Shown piece by piece: positions 1-8,605 of a stretch of DNA of 61,415 bases. Below the pieces are notes generated by a model. It worked only from the letters and a program-made list of their open reading frames with translations. It did no database searches and was not told the DNA's origin. The translations under genes and the position numbers were made by a program. The stretch lies in the NCBI RefSeq assembly GCF_004793885.1, contig NZ_SRYG01000019.1, positions 1 to 61,415 on the forward strand, given 5' to 3'. Source of the stretch: Dubosiella muris (GTDB lineage: Bacteria > Bacillota_I > Bacilli_A > Erysipelotrichales > Erysipelotrichaceae). The stretch's first letter is position 1. The number at the start of each line of letters is the position of its first letter.

Positions 1-194
1 ATTTCAAAGATCAAATCGACAACAAATCAAGCAATAATATTTCAAACTATTTCATGATTTTATACTTGACTTCCTATATAGTTGTCTTTTTTATTTAAAG
101 TCTTCTATACGCTTAATATTTATTTACATGAATTTTACCGCCAGCGCAACACCTTTTTCCGTTTTTGTCCATTCCTTTGCCTTCCACGCAAAAA
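1..194. other. AT-rich window edge, no gene seen
   Basis: This AT-rich stretch lies downstream of the minus-strand reductase terminator. It contains a -35-like TTGACT near 67-72 on the plus strand, but no downstream open reading frame with a ribosome binding site. I see no convincing gene. Confidence 0.4.
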
Positions 195-216
195 ACGCCC
201 CGCCAAAGCGAAGCGT
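195..216 (-). terminator. Rho-independent terminator of the nitrite/sulfite reductase gene
   Basis: On the minus strand a 9-bp stem (with G-U pairs) and a TTTG loop is followed by a run of six T. It begins 15 nt after the reductase stop codon. Confidence 0.8.
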
Positions 217-230
217 CGTCTTGTTGAAAA

Positions 231-1766
231 TTAAGCGTAGTGTTTCGCGATTTCCACGACTTCGTCACGGTTTTCCTTGACAAAGCGATCCCAAGGCTTG
301 CCGCTGTTGACGCACGCCTCGCCAAGCTCGACGAACATGGCCGGCATGTCCTTCTCCAGCACGACGCCGACAAAATCCCCGAACTGGACGTCGTCGATCG
401 CGTCGCTGCCGCCAACAAACATCCGGAACGCCGGCTGTGGCGCCTTATCCACGACTTTCACAAAGCCCTGGAAGCCCAGCGAGCCAATTTGATGCGCCGA
501 ACAACTCGACGCGCATCCCGAAATCCGGACTTTTGGCAAGGCGGCCGCCGCTTTTGGATGGTCGCGCAACGCGTCGATGCACGCCTTCAGCGTCGCCTGC
601 GAGTTGCGCAGTCCTTGCTGGCAAACCGCCGCGCCAATGCAAGCGACCGAGTGCTCGAACGCCGTCTGCGCCGCGCCTTCCGTCAAGTCAAGCAGCTTTT
701 GCGCCTCTTTGGCGGTACAGTTGACAAAGTACATCGTCTCGTCGGCGCCAATGCGGCACTCGACATCCGGCATGTCCTTGAGCGCTTCCAGCAGCTTCTT
801 TGGCAGATCGACCGGCAAATCGCCCCCGATTGGATGGTACTCGACCGCGTACAGCCCTTCCTGTTTTTGCGAAACGATCCGGCTGCCCTCGATCGCGCCG
901 TCGCCTTTCTTGTCGATTTTCTTCGGTTCGATGTGCAAATCGTGGCCGCCCGCCGCTTTCAATTCGCCGGCCAGGCGCAAAAACTCCTCTTTCAGCTTGT
1001 CGGCGCCCATGCTTTCCTGCAAATAGCGCGTTCTCGCCTTCGCCCTGTTTTCATAGTTTCCGTTTTGGCAGAACAAGTCGATCATCGCCCGGACATAGTA
1101 CAACACATCTTCGGCCGGCACGTTTTCCTTCACGAGCACGCCTTTGCTGTGGTTGGCCCCAAGACCGCCGGCGATATACAGCTTGAACGTGCCGTCGTCA
1201 TTGGCGACAAAGCCCATGTCGCGGAACGTCGCGTGCACCGAATCGTCCACGCCGTTCGAGAACGCGATCTTGAGCTTGCGCGGCATTTTGAAGTCGCGGC
1301 AAATCGACAGCGTGTAGTCGGCCACCGCCGTCGCGTACGGGATCACGTCGAACGGTTCGCCTTTTTCCACGCCCGACAACGGCGAGCACATGACGTTGCG
1401 CGGATTGTCGCCGCCGCCCGCCTTCGTGTAAATCTTGGCGTCAATCGCCTCCCGGATGATGGGCGCGACCTGGTCGTATTTTAAATCGTGCAGCTGCACG
1501 GTTTGGCAAGTTGAAAGTTTCAGACGCTTGATGTCGTAACGGTCAATCGTATCGACTAGAAATTTTAATTTATCCTGCGTCAGGTCGCCACCGTTCATCC
1601 GTAAACGAACCATATGCTCGTTGGCGTCGCGCTGCGCGTACGAACCCATTCCGCCGGAAATTCCCTTGTATTCTTTCCGGGTCATCTCCTGATCGTGGAA
1701 CGCCTTCGTCTGTTCGGCAAATTTTTCGATTTCCTTATCGTATAATTCGATCCATTCTTTATTCAT
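231..1766 (-). CDS. Nitrite/sulfite reductase, siroheme and 4Fe-4S type
   Basis: This 511-residue protein fits the ferredoxin-type nitrite/sulfite reductase family, which performs six-electron reduction of nitrite to ammonia or sulfite to sulfide in the cytoplasm. The C-terminal half carries the cluster-binding pattern C-x5-C (CIGAAVC) followed by C-x3-C (GCASSC), which ligates the 4Fe-4S cluster and siroheme. The length is normal for the one-subunit family. The start follows AGGAGG with a spacing of about 10 nt. The gene is monocistronic, with its own promoter and terminator. Which substrate is used cannot be told from sequence; no siroheme synthesis or sulfate activation genes are in the window. 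Confidence 0.9.
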   Translation of the reverse strand: MNKEWIELYDKEIEKFAEQTKAFHDQEMTRKEYKGISGGMGSYAQRDANEHMVRLRMNGGDLTQDKLKFLVDTIDRYDIKRLKLSTCQTVQLHDLKYDQVAPIIREAIDAKIYTKAGGGDNPRNVMCSPLSGVEKGEPFDVIPYATAVADYTLSICRDFKMPRKLKIAFSNGVDDSVHATFRDMGFVANDDGTFKLYIAGGLGANHSKGVLVKENVPAEDVLYYVRAMIDLFCQNGNYENRAKARTRYLQESMGADKLKEEFLRLAGELKAAGGHDLHIEPKKIDKKGDGAIEGSRIVSQKQEGLYAVEYHPIGGDLPVDLPKKLLEALKDMPDVECRIGADETMYFVNCTAKEAQKLLDLTEGAAQTAFEHSVACIGAAVCQQGLRNSQATLKACIDALRDHPKAAAALPKVRISGCASSCSAHQIGSLGFQGFVKVVDKAPQPAFRMFVGGSDAIDDVQFGDFVGVVLEKDMPAMFVELGEACVNSGKPWDRFVKENRDEVVEIAKHYA

Positions 1767-1801
1767 TGTTAAAAAGCCTCCTGAATTTCTATTGTCATCA
1801 T

Positions 1802-1830
1802 ATCATAGGTTCCATCCCAAGTTCCCGCAA
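1802..1830 (-). promoter_or_regulatory. Sigma-A promoter of the reductase gene
   Basis: Reading the minus strand, TTGCGG (1830-1825) and TATGAT (1807-1802) are separated by exactly 17 bp. They lie about 36 bp upstream of the start codon. Confidence 0.65.
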
Positions 1831-1915
1831 AAGAACGGAAAATTTTAGGACGTTGTCCGAATCGAACCGATGCCCAAAAAAAAGAGCCCTCCCGTCCGTT
1901 TCTGACGATTTTGCA

Positions 1916-1951
1916 TTGGAATTGCCCAGGAAAGTTTGCTAGTATTAATAT
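1916..1951 (+). promoter_or_regulatory. Promoter abutting the yigZ start codon (leaderless layout)
   Basis: TTGGAA (1916-1921), an 18-bp spacer and TAGTAT (1940-1945) are followed after only 6 nt by the ATG at 1952. No Shine-Dalgarno sequence lies in the usual window, so transcription probably starts at or next to the A of ATG. Confidence 0.5.
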
Positions 1952-2566
1952 ATGCCGAAACTCAAAAATGATGTGGAACACTCGATCGAGGTCAAAAAAA
2001 GCAAATTCATCACCTACTTGCACCGAACCGACAGCGAGGACGAGGCCCGGGCGTTTATCAAACTCGTCAAAAAGACGCATCCCGACGCCCGCCATCACTG
2101 CACCGCGCTGGTGATTGGTCCGATCGTCCGCTCCAACGACGACGGGGAGCCAGCCGGCACCGCCGGCCATCCGATGCTCGACGTGCTGACAAGCCGGGGC
2201 ATGACCGATATCGTGGCGGTCGTCGTGCGGTATTTCGGCGGCACGCTTCTTGGCAAAGGCGGACTGGTTCGCGCCTACACGGACAGCGTCAAACTGGCGC
2301 TCGAGCAGGCTTCGCTTGTCGAAGCGCAAACGCTCCAGACGTATCGGATCGCGTTCGACTACAGCCTGATCGGCCGTTTCGACGCGTATTTCCGCACCCG
2401 CGGCATCGAAGTCATTTCAAAGGATTATCAAAGCGAAGTGGTTTATCATTTTTGCGTCAAAGAAAACATCGACACGGCGCTCAACGAGCTGGCATCCGGC
2501 CGCATTCAAATCGACTATGTCGGCGAAACCGAACGCGAAAGCGCCGTTCCAACAACCGGAGGATAA
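1952..2566 (+). CDS. yigZ: YigZ/IMPACT family protein
   Basis: The 204-residue product matches the UPF0029/IMPACT family (YigZ, YvyE). The N-terminal domain carries the family signature around residues 55-95: DDGEPAGTAGHPMLDVL followed by VVRYFGGTLLGKGGL. The C-terminal domain of about 75 residues is a ferredoxin-like fold in solved homologues. The family is linked to translation control and proline-peptide processing, but the exact bacterial function is not settled. The ATG has no ribosome binding site and sits 6 nt after a -10 box, so the mRNA is likely leaderless. The next gene starts 9 nt downstream, suggesting co-transcription. Confidence 0.9.
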   Translation: MPKLKNDVEHSIEVKKSKFITYLHRTDSEDEARAFIKLVKKTHPDARHHCTALVIGPIVRSNDDGEPAGTAGHPMLDVLTSRGMTDIVAVVVRYFGGTLLGKGGLVRAYTDSVKLALEQASLVEAQTLQTYRIAFDYSLIGRFDAYFRTRGIEVISKDYQSEVVYHFCVKENIDTALNELASGRIQIDYVGETERESAVPTTGG

Positions 2567-2575
2567 ATACGCACT

Positions 2576-2857
2576 ATGGAATTTTTCTTAATTATACTCA
2601 TCTTGATCGGCTTGTTCATGTTCGCTTTTTACATGCTGCCGATTCTCATTCCGTTTTTGATCATCGTTTCCGTTTTGGGCGCTGTGCGGCGCGCGCTGCA
2701 AAAAAACAAGCGCGAAAGCGAGTTCACCCGCCAATACGAATCGTATTTCACCAGCGAGGAACCGGAGCAGCCAAAGGTGCAGACCCGCGAAAAACGGCCC
2801 GACGCCATTGATGTCGAATATGTCGAATACGAGGAAAAGGACGAGGAGCGCCCATGA
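2576..2857 (+). CDS. Small membrane-anchored hypothetical protein
   Basis: This 93-residue protein has a strongly hydrophobic N-terminus (about residues 1-38, likely one or two membrane segments) and then a charged tail rich in Lys, Arg and Glu. I do not recognise the family. A good GGAGG site precedes the ATG. The ATGA overlap with the next gene shows translational coupling with the acetyltransferase-like gene. A small anchor or scaffold is conceivable, but no function can be assigned. Confidence 0.75.
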   Translation: MEFFLIILILIGLFMFAFYMLPILIPFLIIVSVLGAVRRALQKNKRESEFTRQYESYFTSEEPEQPKVQTREKRPDAIDVEYVEYEEKDEERP

Positions 2858-3753
2858 TCGTACAAACCGCTCTTGGACGTGAAAAACAGCTTTATCGGTT
2901 CCTGCGCCGGTGGTGGTACGCCAAAGACGCGGAAATCGACGCGTGGTTCACCTACAAATTCGACCCGAAACATATGTTCCTTTTGCTGGAAGACGATCAA
3001 ATCGTTTCCTGCCTGCAATACGCCAAGCGCACCTTGCGCTACCGAGGCAAAAACGCGACCGCCAGCGTCATCGAGCTGGCGCTGACCGCGCAGGACCAGC
3101 GCGATCAAGGCTACTTCAAGCAACTGCTCTCGGCCTTTTGCGCCAAGGCGTCGTGCAACGATCTCGTCTCGCTTGTCAAAACGATGACACCAAAGATCTT
3201 CCGCGGCGAATCGCTGGAACCTGTCGCCTTCATCAAAGAATACACGCTGCCGGTTTCGCGCATCGAGGAGCAGCGGTTCGCGCGCACCCGAAAATACCGG
3301 CCCGCTTTCGACTTGTACCCGCTGTATCAAAAATTCATTCGTCATTTCGACGGCTCGATCGTGCTGACGCGCGCCCAGTTTGAAAACGAGCTGGCGTACT
3401 TGCACGCCGCCCGCAAAAAAATCGACATTATGTACGACGACCATTACGAGCCCAACGGACTGGCCATCTACACGGTGCACGAGCACGTCATCCGGATCGA
3501 GTGTCTGATTTATTTGAATTCGGACGCCCTGGAATCGCTTTTCTCGAATTTGAGCTTGATCAGCGACAAAATTTACGTGCGCACATCCGAGCACGAGCGA
3601 CTGGAAAAGCTGTACCCGAACTTGAAGTGGCGGAAAAAGGAAACGGTTCTCGCCCGGGCGAACAATCCGAAACTGTTCGCCACGTTTTCACAGGCGGAGC
3701 AAAATCAGGCATTCAAAGATTTGGACCGGCCCATGTGGTTTGGATTGCTTTAG
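2854..3753 (+). CDS. GNAT-fold acetyltransferase, Eis-like
   Basis: The 299-residue product resembles GNAT acetyltransferases of the Eis-like group. It has an N-terminal acyltransferase-like domain with the segment ELALTAQDQRDQGYFKQLL (about residues 75-95), equivalent to the acetyl-CoA loop region, and a second GNAT-like half. It lacks the full 400-residue length of mycobacterial Eis. The canonical R/QxxGxG/A loop is imperfect (RDQGYF), so activity is uncertain. It overlaps the preceding small membrane protein gene by 4 nt, so it forms the last gene of the yigZ operon. Confidence 0.65.
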   Translation: MIVQTALGREKQLYRFLRRWWYAKDAEIDAWFTYKFDPKHMFLLLEDDQIVSCLQYAKRTLRYRGKNATASVIELALTAQDQRDQGYFKQLLSAFCAKASCNDLVSLVKTMTPKIFRGESLEPVAFIKEYTLPVSRIEEQRFARTRKYRPAFDLYPLYQKFIRHFDGSIVLTRAQFENELAYLHAARKKIDIMYDDHYEPNGLAIYTVHEHVIRIECLIYLNSDALESLFSNLSLISDKIYVRTSEHERLEKLYPNLKWRKKETVLARANNPKLFATFSQAEQNQAFKDLDRPMWFGLL

Positions 3754-3789
3754 CGGTTTTCATACCGCTTTTTTATTTTCTTTCCCGGA

Positions 3790-3829
3790 TTGCGTCCAAA
3801 GAGCGCAAGGTGTATTATTCGTGTAATAC
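3790..3829 (+). promoter_or_regulatory. Promoter and overlapping palindromic operator of the ABC exporter operon
   Basis: TTGCGT (3790-3795), a 17-bp spacer and TATTAT (3813-3818) form a promoter. The palindrome GTATTATTCGTGTAATAC (3812-3829) has perfect 6-bp arms (GTATTA/TAATAC) and covers the -10 box, the usual place for a repressor site. A GntR/YtrA-type repressor would fit known ABC exporter operons, but no such gene is adjacent. Confidence 0.6.
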
Positions 3830-3930
3830 AGTACCACTTGGCTTTCAAATCGAACCAGTCGCCAAAAGCCGGCGACCACTTGATTTAAAGTGTCGAAAAC
3901 CGTGCTACTGTTGAACACGGAGGAATGATT

Positions 3931-4650
3931 ATGATTCAAATTTCAAACACCACCAAAAAATTCGGCTCGAAAGTCGCAGTCGATCATATTTCTTTTGATA
4001 TTCCGGCCGGCTGCATTACAGGCTTTATCGGCCCCAACGGCGCCGGCAAAACGACGACGATCCACATGATGACCGGCGTTCTCGCGCCCGATCAAGGACT
4101 GATCACGCTCAACGGCATCAATATCGCCACCGATCCGATCCAGGCCAAGCGCCAGTTCACCCTGGTTCCCGATTCGCCCGATCTCTTTTTGCGCCTGACA
4201 GGCCGCGAATACGCCAACTTCATGGCGGACATTTACGATATCGGCCAAAACGAGCGCAAGCAGCGGATCGACGAGCTTGTGCGCGACTTCAAGCTGGAAA
4301 ACGACTTCGACTCCCAAATGGCGAGCTACTCGCACGGCATGCGCCAAAAAGCAATCATCATCGCCGCGCTTGTGTGCAATCCAAGCATCTGGATCCTGGA
4401 CGAGCCAATGACCGGCCTCGATCCGGAAAGCTCCTACATTTTAAAGGAAAAGATGAAACAGCACGCGGCCGCGGGCAACACCGTCTTTTTCTCGACCCAC
4501 GTGCTCGAGGTGGCGGAAAAGCTGTGCGACAAAATCATCATGATTAGCGACGGCTCAATCAAATACGACGGCACGCTCGACCACTTGAAGGCGATGCACG
4601 AAGGCGAAAGTCTGGAGCAAATTTTCCTGGGAGTCGTGTCCCATGCGTAA
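3931..4650 (+). CDS. ABC transporter ATP-binding protein
   Basis: This is the nucleotide-binding subunit (239 residues) of an ABC-2-type exporter. It shows Walker A (GPNGAGKTT, about residues 36-44), a signature region in the form YSHGMRQK (a variant of LSGGQ), Walker B with WILDEPMTGLDP, and the switch histidine in FSTHV. I place the start at 3931 rather than the ATG at 3925 because the GGAGGA site ends directly against 3925 but lies about 7 nt from 3931. The gene overlaps the downstream permease gene by 8 nt. The substrate is unknown. Confidence 0.9.
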   Translation: MIQISNTTKKFGSKVAVDHISFDIPAGCITGFIGPNGAGKTTTIHMMTGVLAPDQGLITLNGINIATDPIQAKRQFTLVPDSPDLFLRLTGREYANFMADIYDIGQNERKQRIDELVRDFKLENDFDSQMASYSHGMRQKAIIIAALVCNPSIWILDEPMTGLDPESSYILKEKMKQHAAAGNTVFFSTHVLEVAEKLCDKIIMISDGSIKYDGTLDHLKAMHEGESLEQIFLGVVSHA

Positions 4651-6241
4651 TTTTGCGGTTTTGACGAAAGCGCTGCTCAAAAACAGCCTTTCGCTTGGAA
4701 AGAAAAAAGCGAAGACGCTCGCGCTGGGCGCCCTGATCATCGTATCCATCCTGCCTTTGCTTTGGATACTGTATACAAGCAGCGTGGACATGTTCGCCTC
4801 CCGCTTCGACTTGATGTGGCTTGAAATGTTTCTGGTCGCGACGGCGATGCTCGTATTGTGGACGGCGCTGTTCACCTTCGCCAGCTCGTTTTACTTTTCC
4901 AACGACGTACCCAAACTGCTTGTGCTCCCCGTGCCATCGTGGACGATTGTCGCGGCGAAATTCGTCATCAACTACATTTCGTGCCTGACGATCAGCCTGA
5001 TTGCGCTGCTGCCGCTGCTTGTCGCGTTCATCCAGACGCATCCGACTCAAATCGTTGGCATCGTGATGTTTGTGCTGCAGCTGTTTTTGAACATTTTGCC
5101 GCCTTTGTTTGTCATGAGCGTTTTGACGATGCTCGTCATGCGGTTCATGCCGTTTTTCGCCAACAAGGACCGCTTCAACCTCGTGCTTGGCTTGCTGGGC
5201 ATCGTGTTTGGTGTGAGTGTGGGCGTTATGAGCAACATGGTGTCGGCCAGCGATGGCGAAGTCGTCATGAATCTGATGACCCAAAGCCCGGTTTTGCTTG
5301 GCATGGCGACCAAGTTGTTCTTCCATGTGCCGAGCGCGGCGCAAAGCATCGTCGACGGCTCGTTCGTTTCGCTGCTTGTCAACGTGGCAATCATCGTGGC
5401 GCTGGGCGCGCTGTTCTTCGTATGCGCCCAAAAGCTGTATTTGCCAACGGTGCTTTCAATGAGCCAGGGCGCGCAAAAAAAAGGAAAGCGCAAGACGATT
5501 CGCAAGCAGGGCGCACTGGCAAGCTATATGAGCGTGGAGCTCAAACAGCTCGTGCGCACCCCGGCGTATTTGTCCAACTGCGTGCTGGGCGCCTTCATCA
5601 TGCCCATCGTGCTCGTGCTTGTCTTTGTGATCAATCCGCAAATCCGCGAACTGCTGCCCATGGCCAAAGCCCTGCCGCTGGCGGATATGTTCAACTTGTG
5701 GATCTTCATGTTTTTGCTCGGGGCGGGCAGTGGCTTCTTTTTTGGCTCCGTCAACGGCATTAGTGGCACCGCCTTTTCCAGACAGGGACGCAATCTGGAT
5801 TTCGTGAAGTACATTCCGCTGGCGATGGAAAAACAGATCCTTGCCAAAATGGGCATCGGCATCGCGTTCTCCTTGCTGGGAACCATTATCATCGTCATTC
5901 TGGCCCACTTTATCTTCACATATCCGGTGTATTACGACTTGATGTTCGTGCTGGGCGCCCTGCTGTCAACGGTGCTTATCAACCAGATCGCGATCCTGAT
6001 CGACGGACTGCATCCAAAGCTCAACTGGGAGGACGAAACGCAGGCTGTCAAAAACAACATGAACGTCATGGCGGAGCTTTTCGTGTCGTGGCTCGTTCTC
6101 GCCTTGTTTGTCGGTTTATTTTTTCTCATCGACAACTTGACGGTGTACACAATCGTGGCGGGGCTTGTTCTTGTCGGACTCATCGTGGTCTTTGGCATCA
6201 TCACGCCAAAGCTGGTCATCAAGCATTTGATGAAAATATAA
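4643..6241 (+). CDS. ABC-2 type exporter permease
   Basis: The 532-residue protein is almost entirely hydrophobic, with roughly 12 predicted membrane segments in two blocks separated by a basic cytoplasmic loop (QKKGKRKTIRK, about residues 278-288). It is the partner of the upstream ATPase, whose gene it overlaps by 8 nt. Large ABC-2 permeases of this layout occur in uncharacterised exporter operons of Bacillota. The substrate is not predictable. A terminator follows directly. Confidence 0.85.
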   Translation: MRNFAVLTKALLKNSLSLGKKKAKTLALGALIIVSILPLLWILYTSSVDMFASRFDLMWLEMFLVATAMLVLWTALFTFASSFYFSNDVPKLLVLPVPSWTIVAAKFVINYISCLTISLIALLPLLVAFIQTHPTQIVGIVMFVLQLFLNILPPLFVMSVLTMLVMRFMPFFANKDRFNLVLGLLGIVFGVSVGVMSNMVSASDGEVVMNLMTQSPVLLGMATKLFFHVPSAAQSIVDGSFVSLLVNVAIIVALGALFFVCAQKLYLPTVLSMSQGAQKKGKRKTIRKQGALASYMSVELKQLVRTPAYLSNCVLGAFIMPIVLVLVFVINPQIRELLPMAKALPLADMFNLWIFMFLLGAGSGFFFGSVNGISGTAFSRQGRNLDFVKYIPLAMEKQILAKMGIGIAFSLLGTIIIVILAHFIFTYPVYYDLMFVLGALLSTVLINQIAILIDGLHPKLNWEDETQAVKNNMNVMAELFVSWLVLALFVGLFFLIDNLTVYTIVAGLVLVGLIVVFGIITPKLVIKHLMKI

Positions 6242-6250
6242 ATATCCTTG

Positions 6251-6285
6251 CAGGAAGATGTCGTTCATGGCATCTTCCTTTTTTC
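6251..6285 (+). terminator. Terminator of the ABC exporter operon
   Basis: The stem AGGAAGATG / CATCTTCCT with a 10-nt loop is followed by TTTTTT, 10 nt after the permease stop codon. Confidence 0.85.
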
Positions 6286-6292
6286 AAGAAAG

Positions 6293-6330
6293 AAGGAAAA
6301 AGACGGTTCCCTTCGATTGGTGAACCGTCT
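6293..6330 (-). terminator. Terminator of the 6336-6716 gene
   Basis: On the minus strand AGACGGTTC / GAACCGTCT pair around a 12-nt loop, followed by a T-rich run. It faces the ABC exporter terminator. Confidence 0.75.
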
Positions 6331-6335
6331 ACTCC

Positions 6336-6716
6336 TTATTTTTGAAGGCGCATGATCGCCTTAAAAACCTGTTCGATTTCATTCGCGATTTTTCTGTCGC
6401 GCACATATTGATCCGTATTCAACATCTTTTTTTGTTTCGAGACGTAAATCCCTAAAATGGTTTCCTCTTTCAAAACAACCTTGACACCTACAAACATATA
6501 TGGATGGGAAAAGATGCCCGCCGGTAAGCCGGCACCCGGTAAAAGGGCTGTAAAAGGCGGCCGTTTCCCGCGATATTTCGCGTTTTCATTCAATACCGCG
6601 ACCCGCTCGATTTCCTTATATGGATGAACACCAACGGATCCATTCAATATTTCAAACGTTTGATTTTGATGATCAAAAATAACCGAATCAAATCGGATCG
6701 TATCCGGTAATATCAT
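6336..6716 (-). CDS. Hypothetical protein, 126 residues
   Basis: I do not recognise the family. The protein has a mixed alpha/beta composition, a central Gly/Pro-rich stretch (about residues 55-75: FTALLPGAGLPAGIFSHPYM) and a basic C-terminal helix (about 90-126). The centre may associate with a membrane but is short. AGAGGAG precedes the ATG at good spacing, and a terminator follows 6 nt after the stop, so it is a real single-gene unit. Confidence 0.65.
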   Translation of the reverse strand: MILPDTIRFDSVIFDHQNQTFEILNGSVGVHPYKEIERVAVLNENAKYRGKRPPFTALLPGAGLPAGIFSHPYMFVGVKVVLKEETILGIYVSKQKKMLNTDQYVRDRKIANEIEQVFKAIMRLQK

Positions 6717-6869
6717 TTCAACTGCTCCTCTCTTCGTTTTTTATTCACTTCAACAATAATAACAGAATATATTTATACAAAAACGAAATGGAATACTTGG
6801 CCATTATAGTGGAATGTCATGCAAAAAGACGCCTCGTTTTTACGATGACGTCGATTTCTTCTTCTATTT

Positions 6870-7433
6870 TTACTTCAAAAATTCCAGAAAGGCTCGCGCC
6901 TGGGCGTCGATGGCTTCATGGACCCCTTCGGTCAAAGCCAAATCGCTTGTTTCCATCGTCTGCGGCGACATCGCAATCTGCGCCCGATCCTGCGTCATCA
7001 CGTCCATGCCCATAAATTTGAGCAGGGACAACAGCTGTTCCTGCACCGATTTCGTCGCGTTCTTTCCGCCAACACCGGACATGGTCGCTTTCTTGCCCCA
7101 TACCGCCGTGTCTTTCCAGTCCGGATCGTTTTCCTTGAGTGGTCTGGACAGCCAGTCGAGCGCGTTTTTCAAGCCGCCCGGCAGCTGGCCGTTGTATTCG
7201 GGCGTGAAGATCCACACGCCGTCGCTTTCATGGATGGCGTCGCGCATCCGTTTGATTTTTTCCGGGGCCGGAAATTCATGATCCTGGTCGAAGAGGGGGA
7301 TTTCGGCCGGATCGAACACGACGCATTCCGCCTTTCCTTGCAGCGCCGCCTGCGCCATGTCGGCAAGCTGGCGGTTGAGCGAGTGTTTCCGCAGCGATCC
7401 AATGAGGATCGTGATTTTTTTCATTGTTGTCAT
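6870..7433 (-). CDS. NAD(P)H-dependent FMN reductase family protein
   Basis: The 187-residue flavoprotein belongs to the NADPH-dependent FMN reductase/ArsH-like family (YwqN, SsuE relatives). The N-terminal GSLRKHSLNRQLA segment (about residues 12-24) is the FMN phosphate-binding loop, and TPEYNGQLPGGLKNALDWLSR (about 77-97) is the family signature that contacts the isoalloxazine ring. Such enzymes reduce flavins, quinones or azo compounds in the cytoplasm. AGGGAGA lies 9 nt before the chosen ATG. A 46-residue ORF starts upstream on the same strand and may share its transcript. Confidence 0.9.
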   Translation of the reverse strand: MTTMKKITILIGSLRKHSLNRQLADMAQAALQGKAECVVFDPAEIPLFDQDHEFPAPEKIKRMRDAIHESDGVWIFTPEYNGQLPGGLKNALDWLSRPLKENDPDWKDTAVWGKKATMSGVGGKNATKSVQEQLLSLLKFMGMDVMTQDRAQIAMSPQTMETSDLALTEGVHEAIDAQARAFLEFLK

Positions 7434-7480
7434 AGAGTTGATTCTCCCTTGTATTTTTATCGTATCACGCCACTGCTGTT

Positions 7481-7621
7481 TTAACTCTCGGAAAGCACTG
7501 TGTGCCGCACGATCCCAGACGGGTCGACTTGCACAAGCGTCTTCACTTGTTCTTCCTTTTCTTCTGTCATATAGCGGGCAAGCACTTCGTCCGCATTGAT
7601 TTGAAATGGTTGATTCATCAT
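7481..7621 (-). CDS. Small hypothetical protein, 46 residues
   Basis: The reading frame is open further upstream, but AAGGAGG with a 6-nt spacing points to the ATG at 7621 and gives a 46-residue acidic product. I do not recognise it. It is followed 47 nt later by the FMN reductase gene on the same strand, so the two may be co-transcribed. No membrane segment or metal-binding motif is seen. Confidence 0.6.
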   Translation of the reverse strand: MMNQPFQINADEVLARYMTEEKEEQVKTLVQVDPSGIVRHTVLSES

Positions 7622-7708
7622 GTTTGTCCTCCTTGATTTTTCTGGCTCTACTATATCCAATTCGTTAAAAAAAGAAAAACGATGTGCTCTTTTCATGAAA
7701 CCGCATAC

Positions 7709-7731
7709 AAAAAAGCGGATCGCTCCGCTTA
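7709..7731 (-). terminator. Terminator of the CMD-cupin-flavodoxin operon
   Basis: The stem AAGCGGA / TCCGCTT with a GCGA loop overlaps the flavodoxin stop codon and is followed on the minus strand by TTTTTT. Confidence 0.8.
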
Positions 7732-8199
7732 CTTGAACAAGACTTTCAGTTTTTCGTCCGACACGGGGACGTTGAGCAGCGCGCCCTCCTCGATCGTCGT
7801 CGAAGCCGCCACAAGCGGTTTCAGCTCGTCGACCGCCTGGCCAAACCCGCTGCCGCCCGACGTGGCGAACAGCACGATGCGCTTGCCCGCAAAATCATGC
7901 GCCTCCAAAAACGTCCCGATGATGCGCGGGGCGACATACCACCAAATCGGAAAGCCGGCATAAATCGTATCGTACGTGGATACGTCGATGGCGTTGTCCG
8001 CGATTTCCGGACGGCTGTCCGGGTCGTTCATTTCCAATGAAGAACGCGACGTTTTGTCCATCCAGTTTAGATCCGCGTTCGTATACGGCTGTTTCGGGAC
8101 GATTTCATACACATCCGCTCCCAGCGCCCCGGCAAGCTGCTGCGCCTTTTGTCTTGTCGTTCCTGTCGCCGAAAAATAAGCCACCAGTTTGTTTGTCAT
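7729..8199 (-). CDS. Flavodoxin
   Basis: The 156-residue protein is a long-type flavodoxin-family electron carrier. The FMN phosphate loop is seen at the N-terminus (FSATGTTRQKAQQLA, about residues 9-23), then the ring-flanking GFPIWWYVAP region (about 85-95) and FATSGGSGFG (about 113-122). I chose the ATG at 8199 because AAAGGAG is 7 nt upstream; the ATG at 8205 is too close to it. It is the last gene of a three-gene operon with a cupin and a carboxymuconolactone decarboxylase homologue, a grouping that suggests a redox or detoxification step on a small organic substrate. Confidence 0.9.
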   Translation of the reverse strand: MTNKLVAYFSATGTTRQKAQQLAGALGADVYEIVPKQPYTNADLNWMDKTSRSSLEMNDPDSRPEIADNAIDVSTYDTIYAGFPIWWYVAPRIIGTFLEAHDFAGKRIVLFATSGGSGFGQAVDELKPLVAASTTIEEGALLNVPVSDEKLKVLFK

Positions 8200-8212
8200 A
8201 CGCATTCTCCTT

Positions 8213-8605
8213 TCACAGCGCCAAATACGCTTTCTCGTCCACCGGCTCGCACCACTCGGTTTTCGTTTCCTCGCCCGGCACCTCGATGGCGATGTGCTCG
8301 AACGAGTCGTCTTTCGTGGCGCCATGCCAGTGCTTGACATTGGCCGGAATGCGCACCACGCTGCCCGCTTCCAGCGCCTGCGCCGGTTTGCCTTCCTCCT
8401 GGTACCAGCCATGGCCGGCCAGACAAAGCAGGATCTGTCCGCCACCGTTTTTTGCGTGGTGGATGTGCCAGTGGTTGCGGCATCCCGGCTCGAAGATGAC
8501 ATCGCCCACACTGATGTTTTCCGTATTCAACATGTTCAAATAGCTCGTTCCATCAAAGAACTTTCCATATGGATTGACTTCTCCTCGCTTGAAAATGCTT
8601 TTCAT
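8213..8605 (-). CDS. Cupin domain protein
   Basis: This single-domain cupin (130 residues) has the two conserved motifs: G-x5-HWHIHH (about residues 38-48) with its metal-binding histidines, and the second-motif histidines in HWHGATKDD (about 93-101). Small cupins bind a divalent metal and act as isomerases, dioxygenases or sensors; the substrate here is unknown. The ATG overlaps the stop of the upstream decarboxylase gene (ATGA), so translation is coupled. Confidence 0.88.
   Translation of the reverse strand: MKSIFKRGEVNPYGKFFDGTSYLNMLNTENISVGDVIFEPGCRNHWHIHHAKNGGGQILLCLAGHGWYQEEGKPAQALEAGSVVRIPANVKHWHGATKDDSFEHIAIEVPGEETKTEWCEPVDEKAYLAL

Noticed and set aside
240-1484. Long plus-strand frame opposite the nitrite/sulfite reductase
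   Set aside because: It is antisense to a clear gene with catalytic motifs, has low-complexity Arg/Ala/Val composition and no ribosome binding site. The same reasoning removes other long shadow frames such as 34821-36320 and 46485-47966.
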